From the NCBI RefSeq assembly GCF_000376565.1, contig NZ_BARG01000031.1:186001-250000 (forward strand): a stretch of 64,000 bases of DNA, read 5' to 3'. This stretch comes from Streptomyces hokutonensis. Its GTDB lineage: Bacteria > Actinomycetota > Actinomycetes > Streptomycetales > Streptomycetaceae. The position numbers were made by a program, and so were the translations under genes. The notes beneath the pieces are model-generated. The model worked only from the letters and a program-made list of their open reading frames with translations. It was not told where the DNA came from and did not search any database. How positions within the stretch are numbered: the first letter of the stretch is position 1; each line of letters opens with the position of its first letter. This document shows positions 35,866-43,125 of the stretch, one piece after another.

Positions 35866-36228
35866 CGGCTGTTGACCCATCCCGTCGCGGCCGGCACCTC
35901 ACCCGCGACGTCCACGACGGAGCGCCCGTCGGTCACCACCTGCACGGTGTCCACGGGCGCCCGCTCGTCCAACAGGCTCGACCTACGCGCACTGTTGGCC
36001 ATTTCGCGCTCCAACTCGCCCCGATCTCCCGCCCGTTGAGCCGCTCCGAGGCGGTGATGTCCGAGGCGGTGAGCAGCACCCGTACGATCCGCACGTCCGC
36101 GCCCATCGCCCGCCGGAACCGCCCCGCCGCCTCCGCGAGCACGCACACCGTGTTCGTGCGCGTGATCCATACCGGCAGCGTCCCGAGCGATACTCGTGCG
36201 GTCGAACGATTTCGGGGAGGCGGGCCAC
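35866..36228. other. 363-base gap without a supported gene
   Basis: Nothing here could be assigned. A minus-strand frame of 71 codons (35933-36148) begins sensibly (GADVRIVRVLLTASDITASERLNG) but its second half looks out of frame, with a plausible continuation in another frame (SSLLDERAPVDTVQVVTDGRSVVDV). It may be a decayed minus-strand gene. The last bases carry the GGGGAGG ribosome-binding site of the following gene. Confidence 0.35.
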
Positions 36229-36966
36229 GTGGAGGAGCCGGTGCTCGGCGGAGGCGCGGTCAACGAGGTCGTACGGGTCGGGGCGACCGTACGCCGTACT
36301 CCCTCCCAACGGTCGCAGTACGTCACCGAGTTGCTCGCGCTGTTCGAGCGGCGGGAGTGGGCAGGGGCGCCGCGCTTCCTCGGTACGGACGAGCGAGGGC
36401 GGGAGGTGTTCCAGTACATCGAGGGCCGGGCGGCCGTCAGCCCCGAGGAGCGGTCGGCGGCCCGCAGTGACGACAGCCTGGTCCGTGTCGCACAACTCGT
36501 CCGCGCCTTCCACGACTTGACCCACGGCACGCCGGAAGCGGGCGACCGCGACGTCGTGTGCCACAACGACCTGGCTCCCAAGAACACCGTCTACGACACC
36601 ACTTGGCGCCCTGTGGCCTTCGTCGACTGGGATCTCGCCGCCCCCGGTGAGCGGGTCCACGACGTCGCCCACGTCTGCTGGCAGTACCTGGACCTCGGCC
36701 CGGCCGTCACCGACGTGCGCGAGACCGCCCGCCGGATCGCGCTGATCTGCGAGACGTACGGCCTCGACGACACCGGCCGGCTCCTGGACGGGGTCCTGTG
36801 GTGGCAGGACCGGTGCGCGCGAGGCATCGAGTCCGGCGCCGAGCGCGGTGAACGCGGCATGGCGGCCCTGCGGGCGAGCGGTGTCGTCGACGACATCCGG
36901 GATGCACAGGACTGGGTGGCCGCGCACCGCCGCGAGCTGGGCGCGTTCCTGGGCCGAGCGCCGTAG
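36229..36966 (+). CDS. Aminoglycoside-phosphotransferase-like kinase (APH fold)
   Basis: This 245-residue protein has the catalytic features of the APH/choline-kinase fold: VCHNDLAPKNTVYD (catalytic Asp and Asn) and VAFVDWDLAAPGERVHDVAHV (metal-binding Asp). It is short at the N-terminus, keeping only part of the nucleotide-binding lobe (RVGATVRRTPSQRSQYV). Such proteins phosphorylate small molecules and only some give drug resistance; the substrate is unknown. GTG at 36229 has GGGGAGG at a good distance; a GTG at 36196 lies before that site and is rejected. Confidence 0.8.
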   Translation: MEEPVLGGGAVNEVVRVGATVRRTPSQRSQYVTELLALFERREWAGAPRFLGTDERGREVFQYIEGRAAVSPEERSAARSDDSLVRVAQLVRAFHDLTHGTPEAGDRDVVCHNDLAPKNTVYDTTWRPVAFVDWDLAAPGERVHDVAHVCWQYLDLGPAVTDVRETARRIALICETYGLDDTGRLLDGVLWWQDRCARGIESGAERGERGMAALRASGVVDDIRDAQDWVAAHRRELGAFLGRAP

Positions 36967-37001
36967 AACCGCATGCGTTGGACGAAGCCGAAGCCGTTTC
37001 C

Positions 37002-37031
37002 TTGACATGCAGGTAACTGCCTGCATAACGT
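37002..37031 (+). promoter_or_regulatory. Promoter with operator between -35 and -10
   Basis: TTGACA (37002-37007) and TAACGT (37026-37031) are 18 bases apart. Between and overlapping them is a perfect inverted repeat, ATGCAGG (37007-37013) and CCTGCAT (37020-37026), with a 6-base spacer. Binding there would exclude RNA polymerase. Transcription should begin at about 37037, where a GTG start codon lies. Confidence 0.7.
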
Positions 37032-37036
37032 TGAGT

Positions 37037-37831
37037 GTGCGATCCGAACATGACCCAGGGATGGACGCGGTCTTCAAAGCGCTGGCCGACGAGACCCGAC
37101 GGCGGCTGCTGGACCGGCTGCACGAGCACAACGGGCAGACGCTCGGTGAGCTGTGCGGGCGTATCGAGATGACCCGCCAGTCGGTGACCCAGCATCTGGC
37201 CGTCCTGGAGGCCGCCAACCTGGTCAGCACGGTGCGGCGCGGGCGGGAGAAGCTGCACTACCTCAATCCGGTCCCGCTGCACGAGATACAGCAGCGCTGG
37301 ATCGACAAGTTCGAGCGCCCGCGCCTGCGCGCGCTCGGAGACCTGAAGCGACGAGCCGAGGAAGCCATGACCGACAAACCGACATTCGTCTACGTCACCT
37401 ACATCGCGAGCACCCCCGAGAAGGTCTGGGACGCCCTCACCGACGCCGACCTGACCGCCGCCTACTGGGGGCACAGCAATGTGTCCGACTGGCGGCAGGG
37501 CTCGCGCTGGGAGCATGTGCGCATCGACGGTTCCGGCATCGCCGACGTCGTCGGGACCGTCGTCGAGAGCGACCGCCCCAACCGCCTGGTGACCACGTGG
37601 ACCTCGCCGGAGAACGAGGGCAAGGAGGACACGTACTCCCGTGTCACGTACGACATCCGGCGGCACGAGGACATCGTGCGCCTCACCGTCACCCACGAGG
37701 ACCTCGCCGACGAGGGCGAGCTGTCCGACGTGTCAGGCGGCTGGCCGGCGGTGCTGTCCAACCTGAAGTCGGTCCTCGAAACCGGCAGCCCCCTCCCGCA
37801 GTCACCGTGGCTGGTGCCGGGCGACCACTGA
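37037..37831 (+). CDS. Fused ArsR-type HTH and SRPBCC (AHSA1-like) protein
   Basis: This protein of about 264 residues joins a winged helix (MDAVFKALADETRRRLLDRL, then MTRQSVTQHLAVLEAANLV) to an SRPBCC ligand-binding domain (FVYVTYIASTPEKVWDALTDADLTAAYWG). Usually these are two adjacent genes, as elsewhere in this window at 56376-57370. The fusion suggests that a hydrophobic ligand in the SRPBCC pocket controls DNA binding directly. The leaderless GTG at 37037 is preferred because the promoter would start transcription there; ATG at 37061 is the alternative. Autorepression through the 37007-37026 repeat is likely. Confidence 0.85.
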   Translation: MRSEHDPGMDAVFKALADETRRRLLDRLHEHNGQTLGELCGRIEMTRQSVTQHLAVLEAANLVSTVRRGREKLHYLNPVPLHEIQQRWIDKFERPRLRALGDLKRRAEEAMTDKPTFVYVTYIASTPEKVWDALTDADLTAAYWGHSNVSDWRQGSRWEHVRIDGSGIADVVGTVVESDRPNRLVTTWTSPENEGKEDTYSRVTYDIRRHEDIVRLTVTHEDLADEGELSDVSGGWPAVLSNLKSVLETGSPLPQSPWLVPGDH

Positions 37832-37860
37832 AGGGGGCGTGGTTTCCTCCTCCGAGCGCT

Positions 37861-38301
37861 CTACGGTTTGGGGGTGCTCCGCGCCGCCGTCGCGGCACAC
37901 ACGATGCCGAGGAGCACGGCCAGCCCGCCGATGATGACGTTGTTCAGGATGACGCCCTTGTCGGGGCTGTCGCCGACGATCCACGGCGAGACGATCATCC
38001 AGACACCCAGGGCGCTCATCGCCCAGCTGAGGCCGTACATGCGCTCCGGTGCCCTGGTGAACCCGAGGGCCAGCAGGCCGATCGCGATGCCGACGATCAG
38101 GTTGTGCGGCACGAGCGCCGGCTGGCTCGTCGTGTAGTGGAGTATCCACGGGGATACGGCGCAGTACAGACCGAGCAGGAACACCGGTCCGTCCACGAGC
38201 GCCACATCGCGTCCACCGAGCATGCGGGCGTAACGCGCCTGCATTTCGGAGACATCAGGGTGGCTCGCTATGTCACCTCTGGTGTGCGAGACGTTGGCCA
38301 T
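37861..38301 (-). CDS. SPW-repeat membrane protein
   Basis: This 146-residue protein has four hydrophobic helices arranged as two SPW repeats (AVSPWILHYTTSQPALVPHNLIVG and IVSPWIVGDSPDKGVILNNVIIG, each followed by a glycine-rich helix). SPW proteins are abundant in Streptomyces and have no established function. AAAGGAG lies upstream of the ATG. It follows the ECF sigma gene on the same strand after 90 bases and may be its target or co-transcribed with it. Confidence 0.88.
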   Translation of the reverse strand: MANVSHTRGDIASHPDVSEMQARYARMLGGRDVALVDGPVFLLGLYCAVSPWILHYTTSQPALVPHNLIVGIAIGLLALGFTRAPERMYGLSWAMSALGVWMIVSPWIVGDSPDKGVILNNVIIGGLAVLLGIVCAATAARSTPKP

Positions 38302-38391
38302 GACTCGTCTCCTTTGACTTGGCTGGCCTGACCGCGTCCGGTGCGGTGTGCGGTAAGAGCCGCTTCACTCCATTCTGCTCTTATTAATCCT

Positions 38392-38994
38392 TTATGTGTA
38401 GTGCTCAGCCTGTTCGTCGTGCCGAAGGCCGCGGCGCAGCTGGTGGAGGCCGCGCCGGGCATGGCTCTTCACCGTGCCCAGCGGCCAGCCGGTGCGGCGC
38501 GCGATCTGGGTCTGGGTGAGGTCCTCGTAGTACGCCAGCCGCAGCACGCGCTGCTGGGGCGCGGGCAGTCGGGCCAGTTCCCGCAGGACGAGGAGGCGGT
38601 CGAGGGCGGCCTCGGGCCGCTGGTCGGTGGGATCCGCGACAGTCAGAGTGGCCCCGGCGGCGGCCGCGAGGTGCAGGCGGCGGCTCCTGGCGGACAGCGC
38701 GTCGGCGATCCTGCGCCTGGTGATGCCGACGATCCAGCCGCCGATCGTGCCGCGCTCGGGACGGAAACCCAGCCGTCCGCGCCACACCCCGAGAAACACC
38801 TGCTGGGTCACGTCCGCGGCCTCGTCGGCGTCCCCCAGCGAGCGCCGGGCCAGCATGTGCACAAGGGGCGACCAGCGGTGATACACGGCGGCCAGACAGT
38901 CCTCGTCGCCCGCCACCAGGCCCCTGGCCAGTTCCTCGTCGCTGCGCGCCTCCGCCACCGGGCTCGGGCGGACGGTGCTGTGCTGCGGGCCCAT
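38392..38994 (-). CDS. ECF-type RNA polymerase sigma factor
   Basis: This 200-residue sigma factor has region 2 (LVAGDEDCLAAVYHRWSPLVHMLARRSLG, DEAADVTQQVFLGVWRG) and region 4 (LPAPQQRVLRLAYYEDLTQTQIARRTGWPLGTVKSHARRGLHQLR). No anti-sigma factor gene is adjacent. Instead it is divergent from a MerR/cobalamin-domain regulator whose gene is followed by photolyase. This resembles the LitS-LitR pair that controls light-induced genes in Streptomyces, so light-responsive transcription is inferred. Confidence 0.88.
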   Translation of the reverse strand: MGPQHSTVRPSPVAEARSDEELARGLVAGDEDCLAAVYHRWSPLVHMLARRSLGDADEAADVTQQVFLGVWRGRLGFRPERGTIGGWIVGITRRRIADALSARSRRLHLAAAAGATLTVADPTDQRPEAALDRLLVLRELARLPAPQQRVLRLAYYEDLTQTQIARRTGWPLGTVKSHARRGLHQLRRGLRHDEQAEHYT

Positions 38995-39137
38995 GACGAC
39001 GGCTCCTCACGTCGGGCGGCGACCGCCCCGGGCCGCTCGGCACTACGACGGTGGGGGATGTCTGCCGGGACATGCCCCGGTTCGTCCATCCTGGGAGCCG
39101 GGGATCAAGCTCATCAACTCGCGTCGATTCTGCGTCG

Positions 39138-39152
39138 TATAGTCACGGGATG
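39138..39152 (+). promoter_or_regulatory. -10 element of a leaderless MerR-family gene
   Basis: TATAGT (39138-39143) would start transcription at about 39150, the first base of the ATG. The direct repeat GCGTCG-N5-GCGTCG lies just upstream (39121-39137). No ribosome-binding site is present. Confidence 0.45.
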
Positions 39153-40133
39153 AGCGAGTCGCCCGCCGACCGGGACGCACCGAACCGTTCCTCTGCCGAA
39201 CTCCCCCTGACCACCGGCGCGTTGGCCCGCCGACTGGGCGTGGCACCCACCACGCTGAGGTCCTGGGAGCAGCGCTACGGCATCGGGCCCGCCGTCCGCG
39301 CCGAGGGACGGCACCGGCGCTGGACCCCACGTGACGTGGCACTGCTGGAGGAGATGTGCCGCCTGACCTCGTCGGGCGTGCCCCCGGCCGAGGCGGCTCA
39401 AGCGGCCCTGGAAGCGGCCGGTGCCCACGCGGAGCGCCCGGCCCGGACCTCCGGCCGCTCGCGGGCGCCCGGCACCCTGCCGCTCGGCGATGTGCGCCAG
39501 GAGTGCCGGGGTCTCGCCCGCGCCGCCGTCCGGCTCGACTCACCGGCCGTCGAACGCCGACTCGCCGACGCCGTCGACCGGTACGGCGTGGTCGTCGCCT
39601 GGCAGGAGGTGATGGTGCCGACCCTGCACGCGGTGGGACGCAAGTGGGCCTCGTCCGGGGACCGTTACGTCGAGGTCGAGCATCTGCTGTCCTGGCAGGT
39701 CTCCACCGCCCTGCGCCGCCACACCCCCACTCCGGGCCGACAGCCGGACGCTCCACCCGTCGTCCTGGCCTGTGTACCCGGTGAACAGCACACCCTGCCG
39801 ATCGAGGCGCTCAACGCCGCACTGGGTGAACTCGCCCTGCCCACAAGGATGTTCGGCGCCGCCGTACCTGCCGAGGCACTCACCGCGGCGGTACGGAGGC
39901 TGGGACCTGCGGCCGTCGTCCTGTGGGCCCAGGCGCGCTCGACGGCGAGCCCGCCGCTGGCCCGGCAGGTCGCCGACATCCGCTGGGGAGTGAAGGGGGC
40001 CCGGCGACAGCCCTCGGTGGTGCTGGCCGGTCCCGGCTGGTCCGGCACCTCGGCGCGGAACGCGGTACGGCCGGCCACACTCACCGACGCCGTGGACCTT
40101 CTGTCGGCCGCCTACGAGGCCTCAGTCCCCTGA
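39150..40133 (+). CDS. MerR-family regulator with cobalamin-binding-like domain (LitR/CarH-like)
   Basis: This 327-residue protein has a MerR winged helix (LTTGALARRLGVAPTTLRSWEQRYGIGP), a helical linker with WASSGDRYVEVEH, and a B12-binding-like Rossmann domain (VVLACVPGEQHTLPIEALNAALGELALPTRMFG). CarH/LitR regulators use adenosylcobalamin as a light sensor. Here the helical Trp to Glu-His spacing is ten residues rather than the nine I recall, and the ExHxxG ligand motif reads EQHTLP, so cobalamin binding is uncertain. Neighbouring ECF sigma and photolyase genes support a light or DNA-damage role. The 3' end overlaps photolyase by 12 bases. Confidence 0.82.
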   Translation: MSESPADRDAPNRSSAELPLTTGALARRLGVAPTTLRSWEQRYGIGPAVRAEGRHRRWTPRDVALLEEMCRLTSSGVPPAEAAQAALEAAGAHAERPARTSGRSRAPGTLPLGDVRQECRGLARAAVRLDSPAVERRLADAVDRYGVVVAWQEVMVPTLHAVGRKWASSGDRYVEVEHLLSWQVSTALRRHTPTPGRQPDAPPVVLACVPGEQHTLPIEALNAALGELALPTRMFGAAVPAEALTAAVRRLGPAAVVLWAQARSTASPPLARQVADIRWGVKGARRQPSVVLAGPGWSGTSARNAVRPATLTDAVDLLSAAYEASVP

Positions 40134-41495
40134 CCGTCCTCGCCGGAACCGCGCCAGCCCGTCGGCGAGTTCGACGATCGGATCCGGGTAGTCGCCGAGC
40201 GCGACCCGCTCAAGTCCCTTGAGTTTCCACGGCTCGTGCACCAACGGTCCTTCCACCTCGGCGAGTTCGGGCACCCAGCGGCGGACGTAGGTGCCGTCCG
40301 GGTCGTGCCGCTTGGCCTGAGTGACCGGATTGAGCACGCGGTTGGGGCGGGAGTCGGTGCCGGTGCCCGCCATCCACTGCCAGTTGAGCTGGTTGTTCGC
40401 CACATCGCCGTCGACCAGCAGATCGAGGAAGTGCCGGGCGCCGACCCGCCAGTCGACGTACAGCGTCTTGGTGAGGAAGCTCGCCGTCAGCAGCCGTCCC
40501 CGGTTGTGCATCCAGCCCTGGTGGCGCAGTTGGCGCATCGCCGCGTCGATCAGCGGATAGCCGGTACGGCCCTCCTTCCAGGCCGCGATGTCCGCACGCG
40601 CCGTGGTCTCGGACCGCCAACGGTCGTGTTTCGTACGGTAGTCGGCGCTCGCGGCCACCGGCCTGGCCGCCAGGACCTGCCGGTGGAAGTCCCGCCACGC
40701 GAGCTGCCGTACGAACGCCTCGGCGCCCGGACCGGCCAACCGCCGTGCCCGGTGGACGAGTTCGACGGGGGAGAGAGTGCCGAAGTGCAGATGCGGGGAG
40801 AGGTGGGAGGTCGCGTCCGCGGCCAGGTCGTCGTGGATGTCCTCGTACGCGGCGATCCCGCTGCGCAGCCAACGGCTCAACTCCCTGCGCCCCTCGGTCT
40901 CCCCGCCGGTCGCCAGACCCGGCGAAAGGCCTACGACACCGGCGCGGGACGGCAGCTCCTCGGAACCGACACCCTCCGGGACCCGCACGGTGCGCGGCGC
41001 CGCGAGCGGGGCGCGCAGGTGGACCCCGGACCACTGGCGGAAGTACGGCGTGAAGACCGCGAAGTGGTCCGAGGAGGCGGGGGTCACCGCGCCGGGGGCG
41101 ACGGCCGTGGTCACGGTGTCGTGGACGTGCAGCCGTCGCCCCTCCGCCTCCAGCGCCCGCCGCAGCCGCTGCTCGCGCCGCTGGGCGTAGCCGCTCACGT
41201 CGGCCGCCATGTGCACCTCGTCCGCGTCGGTCTCGGCGGCCACCTTGCACACCTCGCCGACGACGTCTCCGGAGCGGACCACCAGCCGGCCGCCCCGCTC
41301 GCGCAGGCCCGCGTCGAGATCGCGCAGACAGTCGGCGAGGAACGCCAGCCGGTTGGGGGCGGCGAACCCGGCCTCCGCGACACCCCGGTCGCGCACGAAC
41401 AGGGGGACCACCTGGCGGGCGCCGTCGGCCGCCCGCAGCGCGGGATGGTCGTGCAGACGCAGGTCCGAGGTGAACAGGACGACCGAGACGTTCAT
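40122..41495 (-). CDS. phr: Deoxyribodipyrimidine photolyase / cryptochrome family
   Basis: This 457-residue flavoprotein should repair UV-induced pyrimidine dimers using blue light. The N-terminal antenna-binding domain begins SVVLFTSDLRLHDHPAL. The FAD domain shows LAWRDFHRQVLAARP, GYPLIDAAMRQLRHQGWMHNRGRLLTASFLTKTL and DVANNQLNWQWMAGTGTD, which match class I photolyases. ATG at 41495 has GGAG eight bases upstream and gives the standard N-terminus. Convergent overlap with the MerR gene and proximity to the ECF sigma gene suggest one light-response locus, though no carotenoid genes are present. Confidence 0.93.
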   Translation of the reverse strand: MNVSVVLFTSDLRLHDHPALRAADGARQVVPLFVRDRGVAEAGFAAPNRLAFLADCLRDLDAGLRERGGRLVVRSGDVVGEVCKVAAETDADEVHMAADVSGYAQRREQRLRRALEAEGRRLHVHDTVTTAVAPGAVTPASSDHFAVFTPYFRQWSGVHLRAPLAAPRTVRVPEGVGSEELPSRAGVVGLSPGLATGGETEGRRELSRWLRSGIAAYEDIHDDLAADATSHLSPHLHFGTLSPVELVHRARRLAGPGAEAFVRQLAWRDFHRQVLAARPVAASADYRTKHDRWRSETTARADIAAWKEGRTGYPLIDAAMRQLRHQGWMHNRGRLLTASFLTKTLYVDWRVGARHFLDLLVDGDVANNQLNWQWMAGTGTDSRPNRVLNPVTQAKRHDPDGTYVRRWVPELAEVEGPLVHEPWKLKGLERVALGDYPDPIVELADGLARFRRGRSGD

Positions 41496-41639
41496 GGTGC
41501 GGACTCCGGGAGACGGGAACAGGCGGTCGTGAGGTGCTTCCGGCCGGGCCCGCCCGGCGGATGCGGCTGTCACCCGACCGGCGTACGTGCCCTCGGCGCC
41601 GCGGTGATGTGCATGTCCACGCCGATCGGGGGCAGGCGC

Positions 41640-41864
41640 ATGGATACGACGGTCCCGGTGGGGAGCCGAAGGGCGATGCTGGAGGTGTCTGCGGACATGG
41701 GCGCGAAGGTGTTGGAGCGGTTTCCGGCGGGAGCCCCGCGCGGATCATGGCCCGCCGAGGAGTTCGCGGCCCGGCGCCGCGCCGAGGGTCAGCCCGCCCG
41801 GGTCGTCATGGACCTGAAGTCCGACGCGTTCCTCGTGGTCGTCCCGGTGGGCGACGAGGACTGA
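41640..41864 (+). CDS. Small hypothetical protein
   Basis: This 74-residue frame starts MDTTVPVGSRRAMLEVSADM and ends in a beta-like VVMDLKSDAFLVVVPVGDED. GGGGG lies eight bases before the ATG, which supports translation. I do not recognise the family. It has no signal peptide or membrane segment. It stands between photolyase and the LysR gene, pointing into the LysR 3' end. Confidence 0.55.
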   Translation: MDTTVPVGSRRAMLEVSADMGAKVLERFPAGAPRGSWPAEEFAARRRAEGQPARVVMDLKSDAFLVVVPVGDED

Positions 41865-41875
41865 CCGTACGGCCC

Positions 41876-42787
41876 TCAGGGCTGTGTTCCGCCCAGCTCG
41901 CGTGCCCGGCGCACGAACGCCTCGTACAGATCCCCGGCCGCCTGCGGCACGGACTCCGCGCAGCGGCGGCGCAGCATCAGCAGCACCCGGGCGGTGTCAC
42001 CGGCGATCGGCCGGTAGGTGATCGCACCGAGGCGCTCCAGCGGGTCCCCGACGACGCTGAAGTCGGGCAGGACCGTCGCTCCTAGTCCCTCCGCGACCAT
42101 GAGCTTCCCCATCTCGGCGCCATCGGTCGAGTAGGCGAAAGCGGGCCCGCGCCCATTGAGCAGCCGGTGCACATAGCGGTGCATCACATAGCCGGAGCGC
42201 ATACCGATCAGCGGCTCGGTGAGTAGGTCGTCCACAGTGACGGTCGGCCGGGCCGCCAGCGGGCTGTCGGGGCGCACGCACACCACCGGCAGCCCGGACA
42301 GCAGCTCGGTGGACTCGAACTCGGCCGGCATGTCGTCACCGTCGAGGTGGTTGACCAGCCCGAGATCGAAACCGCCCTCCGCCAGCGCCCGATGGATGTC
42401 CGTCTGCTGCGCGCCGACGACCTCGACCTGGGTGAGCGGATGCGAGGCGCGGAACTCGCGGACGACGGGCAGCAGCAGCGGCACGGTCGCCGCGTTCACC
42501 GTGCCCACCCGCACCATGCGACTGATCCGGTGCCGCTCGCCCGCCGCCGCCCGCAGCCGGTCCACCGCGTCCAGCACATCGACGATCTTCGGCAGCAGCT
42601 CCCGGCCCGCCGCGCTCATCGTCGCGCCGGTCCTTTTGCGCTCCAGGAGGTCGACCCCGAGTTCGCGTTCGAGATTCCTCACTGTCTCGCTCAACGCGGG
42701 CTGCGACAGGCGCAGTTCGTCGGCGGCCCGGCGCAGTGAGCCGAGCCGGGTCACGGCCGCGATGTATTCCAGCTGTTCGGTCCGCAT
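41876..42787 (-). CDS. LysR-family regulator of the sulfur operon
   Basis: This 303-residue regulator has an N-terminal winged helix (LEYIAAVTRLGSLRRAADELRLSQPALSETVRNLE) and a LysR effector domain (MVRVGTVNAATVPLLLPVVREF). It is divergent from the leader peptide and the sfnG-ssuE-sfnB-ssuD operon, so control of organosulfur use is inferred, like the Cbl/CysB proteins of other bacteria. ATG at 42787 gives the normal LysR N-terminus; the longer frame from 42898 would cover the promoter region. Confidence 0.85.
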   Translation of the reverse strand: MRTEQLEYIAAVTRLGSLRRAADELRLSQPALSETVRNLERELGVDLLERKRTGATMSAAGRELLPKIVDVLDAVDRLRAAAGERHRISRMVRVGTVNAATVPLLLPVVREFRASHPLTQVEVVGAQQTDIHRALAEGGFDLGLVNHLDGDDMPAEFESTELLSGLPVVCVRPDSPLAARPTVTVDDLLTEPLIGMRSGYVMHRYVHRLLNGRGPAFAYSTDGAEMGKLMVAEGLGATVLPDFSVVGDPLERLGAITYRPIAGDTARVLLMLRRRCAESVPQAAGDLYEAFVRRARELGGTQP

Positions 42788-42930
42788 GCCCGCAGAATGC
42801 GGCCGATTCGGCGGGCCGTTCAAGGGTTTACCTGTCACACCTTCGTGAAATTCAATGGTCCGCGATACGAGACCGGTCGGGTTTTCCTTGACGGTCATCG
42901 CGGGCGGCTGCCACGATCGAAGGCATGAAG

Positions 42931-43008
42931 ATGCGACTGGACCTCACGCGGCGACGCCACGTCGACCTCGCGCGCGTCTCCAGCGCCTCCTGTTGCACCG
43001 CGGCCTGA
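42931..43008 (+). CDS. Cysteine-rich leader peptide of the sulfur operon
   Basis: The 25-codon frame encodes MRLDLTRRRHVDLARVSSAS followed by CCTAA. Actinobacterial sulfur-assimilation genes are often preceded by short leader peptides with RRHVDLxRxSSAxCC-type sequence, thought to sense cysteine supply by ribosome stalling. The two cysteine codons are near the end, as expected for attenuation. GAAGG lies seven bases before ATG 42931; an ATG at 42925 would add two residues. It ends 117 bases before sfnG. Confidence 0.8.
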   Translation: MRLDLTRRRHVDLARVSSASCCTAA

Positions 43009-43125
43009 TCCCCCCTTCTCACTCCCGATCCGCCGCCCTCCTTCCGCCTCCGCCAGAAATTCGCCGGATATCGCTCCGGCCGGATTCGGCGTGCCCGGAA
43101 TCGCATTCCGCAACAGGAGTTCGCC

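Noticed and set aside
35933..36148. Minus-strand frame of 71 codons in the gap before the APH-like gene
   Set aside because: Only its first half looks protein-like, and the end is out of register with a better continuation in another frame. At most it is a relic, so it is described only in the gap entry.
39051..39149. Upstream extension of the MerR gene to a start at 39051
   Set aside because: The added residues show no protein-like pattern and would cover the -10 element and divergent promoter.
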